Source: Bog-752 sp963799395 (GTDB lineage Bacteria > Actinomycetota > Thermoleophilia > UBA2241). From it: 64,000 nt of DNA. The stretch covers positions 81,591 through 145,590 of the forward strand of contig CAWCWZ010000043.1 of assembly GCA_963799395.1 (NCBI GenBank), read 5' to 3'. How positions within the stretch are numbered: position 1 is the first letter of the stretch; each line of letters starts with the position of its first letter. Position numbers and translations under genes: made by a program. Under the pieces are notes generated by a model. The model was not told the DNA's origin. It ran no database searches and saw only the letters and a program-made list of their open reading frames with translations. Positions 30,241 to 38,761 of the stretch are shown here, in pieces.

Positions 30241-30560
30241 TGATGCAGATTCCGCTACAGCCCGTGCCGTCGCAGCAGGTGCAGATCGTGCTTGGCGGGC
30301 AGACGTGCGCGATCAATGTCTATGTCAAAGTCCAGTGCATGTTTCTCGACTTGGCGGTGAACGGAGTCCCCATTGCCTATGCGGTGCAGTGCAAGAACAT
30401 GGTTTCGCTTGTACCGACGGCGTATCTCGGCTTCTCGGGGTGGATGATCTTTCTCGACACGCAAGGGTCTAGCGATCCCATTTACACCGGGCTAGGTTCG
30501 CGGTTCGTGCTGCTTTATCTTGATGCGGCAGACTTGGAGGCGTATGGCGTCTCAGTCTAG
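30240..30560 (+). CDS. Baseplate plug protein
   Basis: A 106-residue protein with the layout of phage baseplate plug proteins: IPLQPVPSQQVQIVLGGQ, AINVYVK, a central MVSLVPTAYLGFSG and DPIYTGLGSRFVLLYLD near the end. Plug proteins close the central channel of the baseplate until infection. Its start overlaps the previous stop (TAATG), and its end overlaps the start of the hub gene by 17 bp. Confidence 0.7.
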   Translation: MMQIPLQPVPSQQVQIVLGGQTCAINVYVKVQCMFLDLAVNGVPIAYAVQCKNMVSLVPTAYLGFSGWMIFLDTQGSSDPIYTGLGSRFVLLYLDAADLEAYGVSV

Positions 30561-31494
30561 CTTCGCCAATATCAAGGACTTGCGCTTCCAGATCACACTG
30601 GGCCAGCCCAACGCCTCATTCCCCGGACAGCCTGGGAGCAATACCATCACCATCCAAGGTCTACGCGCGGCGGTGAATATAGAGAACGCAGGCGGAGCGA
30701 TGATGGGCACGCTTCATGCGCAGATATTTGGCATGACGGCCAGCGACATGAACACGCTGACAAGCACACTTTGGGACTCGCTTTTGATAAGCACTCCGTC
30801 CTCAGGCCAATCCTCTTCCTCATTTGCGTTCAATCAAATCCAGGTTTTTGCAATTGATGGCTCGCAAGAAACGCTCGTATACAACGGCATCATCCTCAAT
30901 TGCTGGGGCGTGTACACGTCGATGCCCGAAGTGTACCTGATGATCGAAGCACAGATAGGCTACACTTGGCTCGTGACCAGCGGAACTCCGATTAGCATTC
31001 AGTCCGATACCGATATCGATACTGTCATGCAGCAGATTGCCTCTCTCATGGGATTCCAGTTTGAAAACAACGGCGTATCAGTGACAGTTCCAAAGGGAAC
31101 ATATTTAGGCAATACCCCAATGGAGCAGGCCCGGACGCTGATGCAAATGTACAAATTTTGGATGTACCTCGATTGCACCAGCCCGAACACGCTCGCCATT
31201 GCGCCGTATGGAGTTCCGAGAACTATGCAAATCACACCGCTCGTATCCCCGCAAAGTGGCCTTGAAGGCTATCCGCTATTCAACAGCACCGGGGTAAATT
31301 TCGAGACAAAATTTAATCCGGGGATCGTCTTTGGAGGTCCGGTGCAAGTGCAGTCTTCTATTCCTAAGGCAAATGGTACATGGACGGTCGTGTCGATGGC
31401 TCATCAATTGTCCAGCCAAACAAAAGACGGTCCGTGGAAGAGCGTGATAAACGCGGTGTCGCCTAACATAGCCGCCAGCTTGCAGGTGCCCTGA
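30544..31494 (+). CDS. Baseplate hub protein
   Basis: A 316-residue protein, gp27-like in place and character. N-terminal segment DLRFQITLGQPNASF, GLRAAVNIENAGGAMMGTLHAQIFGM, NGIILNCWGVY and the later LMGFQFENNGVSVTVPKG. Hub proteins form the trimeric centre on which the spike sits. ATG at 30544 is inside the end of the plug gene; an earlier in-frame ATG exists at 30520 but would lengthen the overlap without family support. The gene is followed at once by the spike gene (ATGA). Confidence 0.65.
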   Translation: MASQSSFANIKDLRFQITLGQPNASFPGQPGSNTITIQGLRAAVNIENAGGAMMGTLHAQIFGMTASDMNTLTSTLWDSLLISTPSSGQSSSSFAFNQIQVFAIDGSQETLVYNGIILNCWGVYTSMPEVYLMIEAQIGYTWLVTSGTPISIQSDTDIDTVMQQIASLMGFQFENNGVSVTVPKGTYLGNTPMEQARTLMQMYKFWMYLDCTSPNTLAIAPYGVPRTMQITPLVSPQSGLEGYPLFNSTGVNFETKFNPGIVFGGPVQVQSSIPKANGTWTVVSMAHQLSSQTKDGPWKSVINAVSPNIAASLQVP

Positions 31495-32166
31495 TGAGTT
31501 CAACTACCAACCCGGCAGGCATGTTGCAGCCCTCTACTCTGTGGGGCGTCTACAACAATCTCATGTTTGTCATTCAGCAGGCGCTCGCCAAAGTGCAGAC
31601 GGCCACGCTTGTTCAGGTGCAGGCGTGCTCCAACGATGGCGGCGTCTCCCCGGTGGGAACCGTAGACGTGCTGATCTTGGTGAACCAGATCAACTCGCAG
31701 GGCGTGCCAACTCCTCACGTCACGATGTACAGCCTTCCGTATCTTCGATTTCAGGGCGGCGCCAATGCTGTCATCATGGATCCGCAGCCGGGAGACATTG
31801 GCATAGCAGTCTTTGCCAGCCGGGATATCACGAACGTCAAGAGCACGAAGGCGCAAGCGAATCCCGGCAGCTACCGAACGCACGACTTCTCGGACGGCCT
31901 CTATCTCGGGGGCGTGCTTGAACGCAGTTCCGAGCCAATATCTGCAATTCACGGCAGATGGAATTACCATTGTTTCGCCCGGAACCATCACCTTGCAGGC
32001 TCCGAACATTGTCCTAAATGGAGCCTTGAGTCAGATCGGTGGTATTGCTACGATGGCGGAGACGCTTACGGTTACAGGGGATGTGACCGCTGATGGAACA
32101 AGCGTGCATACGCACATCCACGGCGGGGTGACAACAGGTAGCGGGGATTCAGGGGTGCCGGTATGA
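31494..32166 (+). CDS. Membrane-puncturing spike protein (Gp138/gpV-like), frameshifted
   Basis: About 223 residues after correction. The first part has an OB-fold-like domain (VQVQACSNDGG, VPTPHVTMYSLPYLRFQGG, PQPGDIGIAVFASRDI). The second part, in another frame, has the repetitive beta-prism tail (TADGITIVSPGTITLQAPNI, TMAETLTVTGDVTADG) and ends in the HTHIHGG histidine cluster that often binds the tip iron. One extra T near 31,917 (GGVLNAVPSQ segment) separates the two. The spike is the first part to touch the membrane. Confidence 0.75.
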
Positions 32167-32534
32167 GCGCAACGAGTACGCCACTTTCGACGATCTTGCT
32201 GGATACCGAGGCCTGGGATATGGTGCTCGACAGCAATGGGGACATCGCGCTCGCAAATCCTCCATACGCTGTTGCTCAGGATGTTGCGAGCGCAATCCGC
32301 ACGTTTCTCGGAGAATGCTACTACGACACAACTCTTGGCGTTCCCTATTGGCAGGACTTTCTAGGCCAGCCGTTTTCTCAGTCTGCGGTGATCCAAGCAA
32401 TGAACGCAGCCGCCAAGACGGTTCCCGGTGTTGTGACTGCCAGCACAGTCATCACCTCTTTTACGAATCGCCAAGTCAGCGGGCAGGTTCAATTTTCAAC
32501 ATCTGACGGAACGACCACGACGGTCAATTTCTGA
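32163..32534 (+). CDS. Baseplate wedge protein, gp25/gpW-like
   Basis: A 123-residue protein with DTEAWDMVLDSNGDIALA, VAQDVASAIRTFLGE and CYYDTTLGVPYWQDFLGQP, the typical gp25-like order. The EPR-type core is replaced here by weaker matches, but size, fold features and place between spike and J genes agree. It helps join wedge and sheath. It starts within the spike stop (ATGA). Confidence 0.75.
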   Translation: MSATSTPLSTILLDTEAWDMVLDSNGDIALANPPYAVAQDVASAIRTFLGECYYDTTLGVPYWQDFLGQPFSQSAVIQAMNAAAKTVPGVVTASTVITSFTNRQVSGQVQFSTSDGTTTTVNF

Positions 32535-32541
32535 GGCAACA

Positions 32542-33774
32542 ATGTCCAGCACAGCCATCCCGCCGATTGCTTGGACACCAGAGGGTGTAGTGTTGCCCAC
32601 TGATGCGGCGATCCTGACAGGCGCGCAAGCGGACATCGATTCGGCTCTTGGCGGAGGAGTTAATCCTGCGCTTAATACGCCCCAGGGCCAGATCGCCACG
32701 AGTGAAACTGCCATCGTCGCACAGAAGAATAGCGAAATCGCGTATGTGGCGAACCAGGTAGATCCGCAATATGCACAGGGACGGTTTCAGGACGCTATCG
32801 GCCAAATCTACTTCATGACCCGCAAGCCGGCGACGGCGACGGTGGTGATCTGTACTATTGGCGGATTGCCGGGAACCTACATTCCCGCTGGCGTGCTGGC
32901 GCTCGATACCTCTGGGAACGTCTACATGCTCCTAGGAGCTGTGACAATCGGTTCGGGGGGAACAATCCCCGCCGAGTTCTCAAACCTCGCCACAGGGCCT
33001 ATTCCGTGCGCGGGAAGCACGCTCACGCAGATTTACCAGACGGTTCCCGGCTGGGATACGGTTACCAATGCGGATGCGGGCATTCTTGGATCCAATGTGG
33101 AGAGTTCGCAGGCGTTCGAGCTTCGGCGTCAGGCATCGGTTGCCGCAAACAGCCACGGCACGACGGATGCGATCTTTGCGGCAGTCTACGCCGTCTCAGG
33201 GGTTCTCAACTGCTATGTGATCGACAACCCATCAGGGAACACGGTGAACTATGGATCGACAAATTACCCGCTTGCCCCACACTCGATTTTCGTTGCGGTC
33301 ATTGGTGGCGAAGCAGCCGCCATCGCCCAAGCCATCTGGCAATTCAAAGATGCTGGGTGCAGCTACAACACCGCCGCCGGGGACGGCTCAGTTGAAACCG
33401 TCACGGTTTACGACACGCGGTACGCCGCGCCTCAACCGGCCTACGCGGTGAGCTTTCTCGTGCCTGGAGCGACGGCAGTTTACTTCGCTGTCAACGTCGC
33501 CGCATCGCCTGCTCCGCCGTCCGGTTATGCCACGCTGATTCAGAATGCGATCATCGCGCAGTTCAACGGGGAAAATGGAAACACTCCTGCTGGAATTGCC
33601 TCGCTGATCCTCGCCAGCAGCTACTACGCGGCGGTCTTGAACGCCGTTCCGGGCGTGACGCTCATCAGCATTTTCGTGGGCCTGACAAGTTCGCCATCCG
33701 GATACGAATGCCAGATGGGAATCGATCAAGTGCCCACGCTGGATTTATCGGGAATTACGGTGACTGCCTCATGA
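32542..33774 (+). CDS. Baseplate J-like protein
   Basis: A 410-residue protein of the gpJ wedge family. Typical points are the start with PEGVVLPTDAAILTGAQADID, QVDPQYAQGRFQDAIGQIYFM, GTYIPAGVLALDTSGN, ESSQAFELRRQASVA and HGTTDAIFAAV. It forms the wedges around the hub. The next gene starts in its stop (ATGA). Confidence 0.85.
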   Translation: MSSTAIPPIAWTPEGVVLPTDAAILTGAQADIDSALGGGVNPALNTPQGQIATSETAIVAQKNSEIAYVANQVDPQYAQGRFQDAIGQIYFMTRKPATATVVICTIGGLPGTYIPAGVLALDTSGNVYMLLGAVTIGSGGTIPAEFSNLATGPIPCAGSTLTQIYQTVPGWDTVTNADAGILGSNVESSQAFELRRQASVAANSHGTTDAIFAAVYAVSGVLNCYVIDNPSGNTVNYGSTNYPLAPHSIFVAVIGGEAAAIAQAIWQFKDAGCSYNTAAGDGSVETVTVYDTRYAAPQPAYAVSFLVPGATAVYFAVNVAASPAPPSGYATLIQNAIIAQFNGENGNTPAGIASLILASSYYAAVLNAVPGVTLISIFVGLTSSPSGYECQMGIDQVPTLDLSGITVTAS

Positions 33775-34346
33775 TGAATCTCGACAGCACGATTCTTTCG
33801 CAGTACGCCAATAGCGAAGCCATCGTGTCCCTGCTCGAAAGCATGAACGCTGCCATCGATCCATCCGGGGACATCGACAATTTTCTGATTTGGTGCTGGC
33901 AAGTGTCTACAGCCCAAGGAGTTTTCCTCGACGGCTGGGGTCGCATCGTGGGAGTGGGGCGTGTGATCGCCACGGACCCTGCAACGGTTCTGACGGACTC
34001 TCAGTTTCGCTCGTTGATCCTTCTCAAAGCCCTAAGCAACATCTCGATTGCCACGTCCCCATCGATAAACACATTGCTTACGGACTGGATTGGGGATTAC
34101 GGCAGAGCCTACGTCAACGATCTGGGCAACATGGAGATCAAGTACCAATTTGAGTTCTTGCTACAGCAGTTCGAGATTGACATAATAACGCAAAGCGGAA
34201 TCTTTCTTCGTCCTGCTGGAGTGGGCGGCTGGGTAGTGACTACGGTTTTTCCTGTGTTTGGGTTTGCGGAGATGGGAACCGCGTGGGCAGCCCCGTTCAA
34301 TCAGGCACCATTCATGCCAGCAGGAAATCCGTATGCAGTGGCGTAA
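33771..34346 (+). CDS. DUF2612-like tail protein (gpI-like role)
   Basis: A 191-residue protein with LLESMNAAIDPSGDIDNFLIW, GVFLDGWGRIVGVGRVI, SQFRSLILLKALSNIS and a C-terminal FAEMGTAWAAPF. This is the DUF2612 layout, found after the J gene in simple contractile phages and probably linking baseplate arms with fibres. ATG at 33771 overlaps the J stop by 4 bp. Confidence 0.7.
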   Translation: MMNLDSTILSQYANSEAIVSLLESMNAAIDPSGDIDNFLIWCWQVSTAQGVFLDGWGRIVGVGRVIATDPATVLTDSQFRSLILLKALSNISIATSPSINTLLTDWIGDYGRAYVNDLGNMEIKYQFEFLLQQFEIDIITQSGIFLRPAGVGGWVVTTVFPVFGFAEMGTAWAAPFNQAPFMPAGNPYAVA

Positions 34347-34355
34347 AGGGGAAAT

Positions 34356-35255
34356 ATGGAGCTAAGTCAGGCGCCGGCACAAATCGTAGAAGCATGGGCG
34401 ACGGGGGATTCGTCGAAAACCAATCCTATTCCCGTTCCTTCGCAGATTGGAATAACACCAGGAGCCGCAAGCTACACCGATGGCTTTCCTCCTCTGTGCG
34501 CGACTCCGGTATCGTCGGGTGGCATTCCTCCCACGAAGGCTGACATGAACGGGATTTTGTACGGAATGTCTGCCGTGGATGTTTGGATGTGTGCGGGTGG
34601 AGGATTCCCATATAGTTCCGCATTCTCGACTGCAATAGGCGGATACCCCAAAGGCGCTCGCGTGCTCATGGCCAGCGGTGCGGGGTACTGGGTAAGCACG
34701 GTAGACAATAACGTGACCGACCCAGACACAGGCGGGGCGGGATGGGCGAGTGCAGACGAAAATGCAATAACAGCCTTGACCGGAGACGTTACCGCGACGG
34801 GGCCGGGCAGCGCGGCGGCAACGCTTGCAGCGAGTGGCGTGACGCCGGGAAGCTACACTGGAGCAAATATCACCGTCGATGCAAAGGGGCGCGTGACAGC
34901 AGCGGCAAGCGGTTCTATCAGCGCAGGACTACAGTGTACGCGAACCAGCAAAACGGGCACCTACCTATCTGGAGTTACATACACGAACAGCACTGGTATG
35001 GCTGTTTTTGAAGAAGTATCAATGACTGGTCCGAACAATGACAACACAGGACGCAATTATGAATTGCAATCTACTATCGACGGCAGTCCAGGGCCGGTAA
35101 ACGGGATCACGAACTTTTCCTACGGCGACTGCTCCATTGGTTTTTGGGTTCCATCAGGATCAACGTTCTCGGTTATAGCTATTCAAACGGTTGGCGGGAC
35201 AGTGTCACCGCCTGCAAGTATCAGCAATTGGACGGAAGTATCGTTTGGCATTTAG
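34356..35255 (+). CDS. Tail fibre protein
   Basis: A 299-residue fibre-like protein. The first part (ELSQAPAQIVEAWATGDSSKTN; IPPTKADMNGILYGMSAVDVWM) looks like an attachment domain common to fibres; the centre has the repetitive fibre motif GDVTATGPGSAAATLAASGV followed by GSYTGANITVDAKGRVTAAA; the C-terminal ~110 residues are probably receptor-binding and unlike anything I recognise. It is preceded by AAAGGGGAAAT. Confidence 0.75.
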   Translation: MELSQAPAQIVEAWATGDSSKTNPIPVPSQIGITPGAASYTDGFPPLCATPVSSGGIPPTKADMNGILYGMSAVDVWMCAGGGFPYSSAFSTAIGGYPKGARVLMASGAGYWVSTVDNNVTDPDTGGAGWASADENAITALTGDVTATGPGSAAATLAASGVTPGSYTGANITVDAKGRVTAAASGSISAGLQCTRTSKTGTYLSGVTYTNSTGMAVFEEVSMTGPNNDNTGRNYELQSTIDGSPGPVNGITNFSYGDCSIGFWVPSGSTFSVIAIQTVGGTVSPPASISNWTEVSFGI

Positions 35256-35265
35256 GAGAATTCGC

Positions 35266-37572
35266 ATGAAGCGCATTTTGTTGGCACTTATTTATCTCGG
35301 TTGCATGATCTTTCCTGCCGTCGTTTGTGCGCAGTCAAGCGGCCCAACTCCGCCGCCGCCGCCGACGTGCAGCCAGATGATTGCAGGGCAACTCTACACG
35401 GAAACTGGAACGAACCCGTACACCGTGTACACGTGCAGTTACTACAATCTGGCGTGGCAGTGGGTTGTGAACCCAAGCTACGGCGGCCTGGTGTACTATC
35501 CCACGGTTCCATCAACTTGCTCTGGGGCGTTGCCGGTATTTTTGGCAGGCTGGCCAAATACTCAGGAATATGTGTGCGTGAATGGCGTTCCCGATGCTAT
35601 TGGAGGAGCAGGAAGCGGGGTTACTACTTTTTCTGCTCCGTCTCTTTCATGGCCCAGTTGGTTAGTTCCAACGGTGACAAATCCAGCGTCCACACCCTCA
35701 CTGGCTGTTGCAGCAGGTATCGTTCCACTCTCCAATGGCGGCACGGGCGCGGCGACGGTGGCGGCGGCGGTATCCAACCTGCTCAGCAATCCGGCGATAG
35801 GCGAGTACATCCTGAACTGCACGAGCACATCAGCGTGTGCGAGCGGAGCCGCCCGGCCTGTTTCTTATCCGTGTACGGGGATCGGCGCAACCGACACCAC
35901 GAATATCAATGGTGCTCTCGCGGCGGAAAATATTTATTTGACAATCGATACCACGGCGCACCCTTGCCAAAATCTCGGTTCGGTTGTTCTTTTCTCCGGC
36001 GATACCCTCGATTGGGCGGGGCAGTCCATCACGTCCGTTCTGTCGAACACTGCGACGGCCATGCCGCAATTTTCGATCACGAACAATGCGGTGCTGAATC
36101 CCACGACCACGCCTTTCACGTGCGCGCTCACTGCGGGGTCCACGGCGATTTCCTGTTCCTCGGCATCGTTCACAAACACTGCGTATGCTGGCGCTCCCGA
36201 TGGCGACGTTGGCGAAAGTTTTTCATGCGCGGGCGCCCTCGGCGGCGGCGTCGATCTTGACACCGTGATTGCAAATGTCGGCAGCGGCACGGCTATCACT
36301 GTCGCGGCTCCTACGGGCGCAGGCATCACGGCCGGAAATTTCTCATGTGCGGAGCAGTTGCGCGATTATGATTTGCGGATTGTGGCCGGGGAAATTTCCA
36401 TCACGAACGCCGGCGGCGCCGGATCGCAGCAGCCGGTGAAATTAGGCATCGGCCACGCGAACCGGGTAAGGGTGGAAGGCGGGAACTGGGTTGACCCGGA
36501 TAGTACATCGAGTTGGCACATGGTTTTTTGGGACGTGAACGACGTGGATGTGGAGCACCCAAAATGCCTTTCGTATTCCGGCTATGGCAAGGACTGCGTG
36601 GATTTTGAAGGGCCGTGGAACAATGTCACGGCGCGCGTCGAATGCGACGTTACGGATGATTGCGTTGCGCTCAAGCCGGGCGAGTGGGTGTCGGGACCGG
36701 CGTCGCCTTTCCTGCTTACGCAGGGCGCGGGCTCGAGCGCGACAGTGGCAATTAAGGGCAGCGGCGAATCGCATGGCCTGGCGATTTATGCGCCAAGCTG
36801 CGTGAACGCATCGGGCCCCTGTATCAGTTCCTCGGTGACCGGCGTTGTCCTCGAATCGCTGATCTCAGATCCCATCCATGCGGGTAACGGATACCCCTCG
36901 TCTGTCGGTTTTCCGTTCCCGGTGTGGGTGGCCTGTTCGCCCGGTGCGGCCTCCGATTGCGGCACCCATTCTTACGTCGATCAACTGTCCTTTAACCATA
37001 TCAAGGGCATCTCATATCCGAACGGGTACATCGCACAGGACCGGGTGACCATAGGGCAACCGACAAACGATACGCAATATTATCAGGGGATCACCGTCAA
37101 CGACATCGACGGCGAAAATGCGACCTACGGGGGTAGCGCGGGAGTGTTTCTGCAAGGTCCGGCCAGCCTGAGCTATTCGACCAACGTCACTGGCCTGTCG
37201 ATCTACGCGGCAAACTACAGCGGAGTTGCGCCGATGGTGGCGGCTAGTAACTCTAACGTGAATCTTAATGGGTTTTTTGCAGATGACCCGAATCCCGCTC
37301 ACTATGTTTGGAACGGCGCGACGGTGACAAACGATTATAGCCCGCTGACGCTCCCGCGGTACGTTGGCGAGGTCAGCTTTTCCGGTACGGCTTCAGCCAC
37401 CGTCAGCTCACCGCTGATTTTCTACGCGTCAAAATGCTTCGGGACCTGGCAAGGGACCAGCTCGCCAAACGTGGGCTTTTCAGTCGATCCGAATCCGACG
37501 CCGGGCTCCGCGGTTGTTTACCTTTACGGGACTGCGACCGGAATCATGGCCGTTTCCTGCACGCCCAAATGA
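35266..37572 (+). CDS. Large beta-helix-like tailspike with a signal peptide
   Basis: A 768-residue protein. ATG at 35266 follows TTTAGGAG, a strong RBS. The N-terminus is a clear signal peptide (MKRILLALIYLGCMIF, cleavage likely after VCA), followed by PTPPPPPT. The fibre-type motif LSNGGTGAATVAAAVSNLL comes next, and the rest is Ser/Thr/Gly-rich with repeated short beta segments (for example NRVRVEGGNWVD, VDQLSFNHIKGI) as in right-handed beta-helix depolymerase spikes. No catalytic residues are assigned. A signal peptide on a virion protein is unusual. Two codons of the next frame overlap its stop. Confidence 0.65.
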   Translation: MKRILLALIYLGCMIFPAVVCAQSSGPTPPPPPTCSQMIAGQLYTETGTNPYTVYTCSYYNLAWQWVVNPSYGGLVYYPTVPSTCSGALPVFLAGWPNTQEYVCVNGVPDAIGGAGSGVTTFSAPSLSWPSWLVPTVTNPASTPSLAVAAGIVPLSNGGTGAATVAAAVSNLLSNPAIGEYILNCTSTSACASGAARPVSYPCTGIGATDTTNINGALAAENIYLTIDTTAHPCQNLGSVVLFSGDTLDWAGQSITSVLSNTATAMPQFSITNNAVLNPTTTPFTCALTAGSTAISCSSASFTNTAYAGAPDGDVGESFSCAGALGGGVDLDTVIANVGSGTAITVAAPTGAGITAGNFSCAEQLRDYDLRIVAGEISITNAGGAGSQQPVKLGIGHANRVRVEGGNWVDPDSTSSWHMVFWDVNDVDVEHPKCLSYSGYGKDCVDFEGPWNNVTARVECDVTDDCVALKPGEWVSGPASPFLLTQGAGSSATVAIKGSGESHGLAIYAPSCVNASGPCISSSVTGVVLESLISDPIHAGNGYPSSVGFPFPVWVACSPGAASDCGTHSYVDQLSFNHIKGISYPNGYIAQDRVTIGQPTNDTQYYQGITVNDIDGENATYGGSAGVFLQGPASLSYSTNVTGLSIYAANYSGVAPMVAASNSNVNLNGFFADDPNPAHYVWNGATVTNDYSPLTLPRYVGEVSFSGTASATVSSPLIFYASKCFGTWQGTSSPNVGFSVDPNPTPGSAVVYLYGTATGIMAVSCTPK

Positions 37573-37589
37573 CGCGGCCAGGAGGCAGC

Positions 37590-37853
37590 TTGAATCTTTC
37601 AACGATCGTGAAGCTCGCCAAGGGCGGCCTCAATCCCGATCAGCTCGTGGAGCTGTTGCGCGGCATGGGCTGGCAGGTGAATTTTCAGGAGCTGATGCCA
37701 GGCCAGCGGCCGATGGCCTTCCAGCGTACCGCCGGCGCCGCGGTGGAAGAGGAATCGCATGCCATGGCTTTTTCGGGGATCAATACAAAGGGAGACCGGA
37801 TCGAAGCGTTGCTGGTTGTGGTGCCAGCCGAGAGGCTCAAAAAAACCGCTTGA
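37590..37853 (+). CDS. Small protein of unknown function after the tailspike
   Basis: An 87-residue protein, probably started by TTG at 37590 with AGGAGG four bases upstream; an in-frame ATG at 37569 overlaps the spike stop but lacks an RBS. The N-terminal part is helical (IVKLAKGGLNPDQLVELLRGMGW), the rest beta-like (GINTKGDRIEALLVVVPAE). I do not recognise it. It may be a phage accessory gene at the end of the tail operon. Confidence 0.45.
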   Translation: MNLSTIVKLAKGGLNPDQLVELLRGMGWQVNFQELMPGQRPMAFQRTAGAAVEEESHAMAFSGINTKGDRIEALLVVVPAERLKKTA

Positions 37854-38041
37854 CTTCCATGAGTTCTAACACTATTCTCATGCCATATCTAGCCCGCCCT
37901 TCCCGATCCGACTCCTAGGATCAACCCCGACTTAACGGGAATATCTGTTATCAGACATGATAGCCACCAAAATCAATGAGGGTCGTTGACCGGAGAATCC
38001 GAAAAATCTAGACTAGACCATTCGTTTGGAGGAGGTCGATT

Positions 38042-38683
38042 ATGAGTTTGACTCGCCGCTTCTTTCTCGCCGGTCTGGGCGGAACGATCGGTTATGGATT
38101 GGGCCGCCAGGCACTGGCGTCTACGCCCGCCAAGCAGACCATCGTTGATTCCACCAACACGATCCAGGTCAGAGCCAAACCTAAAGCCAGTCAAGGCACA
38201 CTGAAGTTCGCCGGCAACACGTACAAGTGCATGGTCGGTAAGTCCGGCATCGTGAGCTCGAAATTCGAAGGCGATGGCGGCACGCCAAGCGGGCTCTTTC
38301 ATCTGCGTGAGGTGCGTTACCGGGCTGATCGGATCAGTGCGCCTTCGTCAGGCCTGCCGGTCTTCAAATCCAAGCCGACGGACGGGTGGTGCGACGATCC
38401 CGAAGACGTGGCATACAACCGGGTGGTCACGCTTCCCTATCAGTCTGACGCAGAACCAATGTGGCGGGACGACCAACTTTATGACGTGCTTGGCGTAATT
38501 GGTTACAACGATGCGCCGGTTGTGGCCGGGGCCGGGAGCGCCATCTTCCTGCACGTGATGCGGCCCCCAACCGACGCCTATCAGTACACGACCGGTTGCG
38601 TCTCGCTGAAAATCGAGGACGTTCTCGCTGTTCTGTCTAAATGCACTCCATCAACGACGATCGACATCCGGGCAGTTGCCTAG
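38042..38683 (+). CDS. YkuD-family L,D-transpeptidase with Tat-type signal
   Basis: A 213-residue protein with a twin-arginine signal (LTRRFFLAGLGG) and a single YkuD catalytic domain of the COG3786 type: GKSGIVSSKFEGDGGTPSG, YRADRI, DGWCDDPEDVAYNR, then the catalytic histidine in IFLHVMRPP and the cysteine in YTTGCVSL. Such enzymes form 3-3 cross-links or attach proteins to peptidoglycan. GGAGGAGG directly precedes the ATG. It lies between the phage tail and the chromosomal genes, so it may be host-encoded or a phage cargo gene. Confidence 0.85.
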   Translation: MSLTRRFFLAGLGGTIGYGLGRQALASTPAKQTIVDSTNTIQVRAKPKASQGTLKFAGNTYKCMVGKSGIVSSKFEGDGGTPSGLFHLREVRYRADRISAPSSGLPVFKSKPTDGWCDDPEDVAYNRVVTLPYQSDAEPMWRDDQLYDVLGVIGYNDAPVVAGAGSAIFLHVMRPPTDAYQYTTGCVSLKIEDVLAVLSKCTPSTTIDIRAVA

Positions 38684-38761
38684 AGGTGCTCTGATCCGGG
38701 TGGGGGTTCGACGCTGGGCCAGGCAGACGGATCGTTCAGGGCGGCGGGAGGCCACGAATCT

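Noticed and set aside
21674..37853. Tailocin or extracellular contractile injection system instead of a phage
   Set aside because: A major capsid protein, connector and neck terminator proteins are present, so the locus encodes a DNA-carrying virion.
38690..38761. tRNA-like GGTTCGA word near the L,D-transpeptidase gene
   Set aside because: No cloverleaf stems or acceptor end could be built around it.
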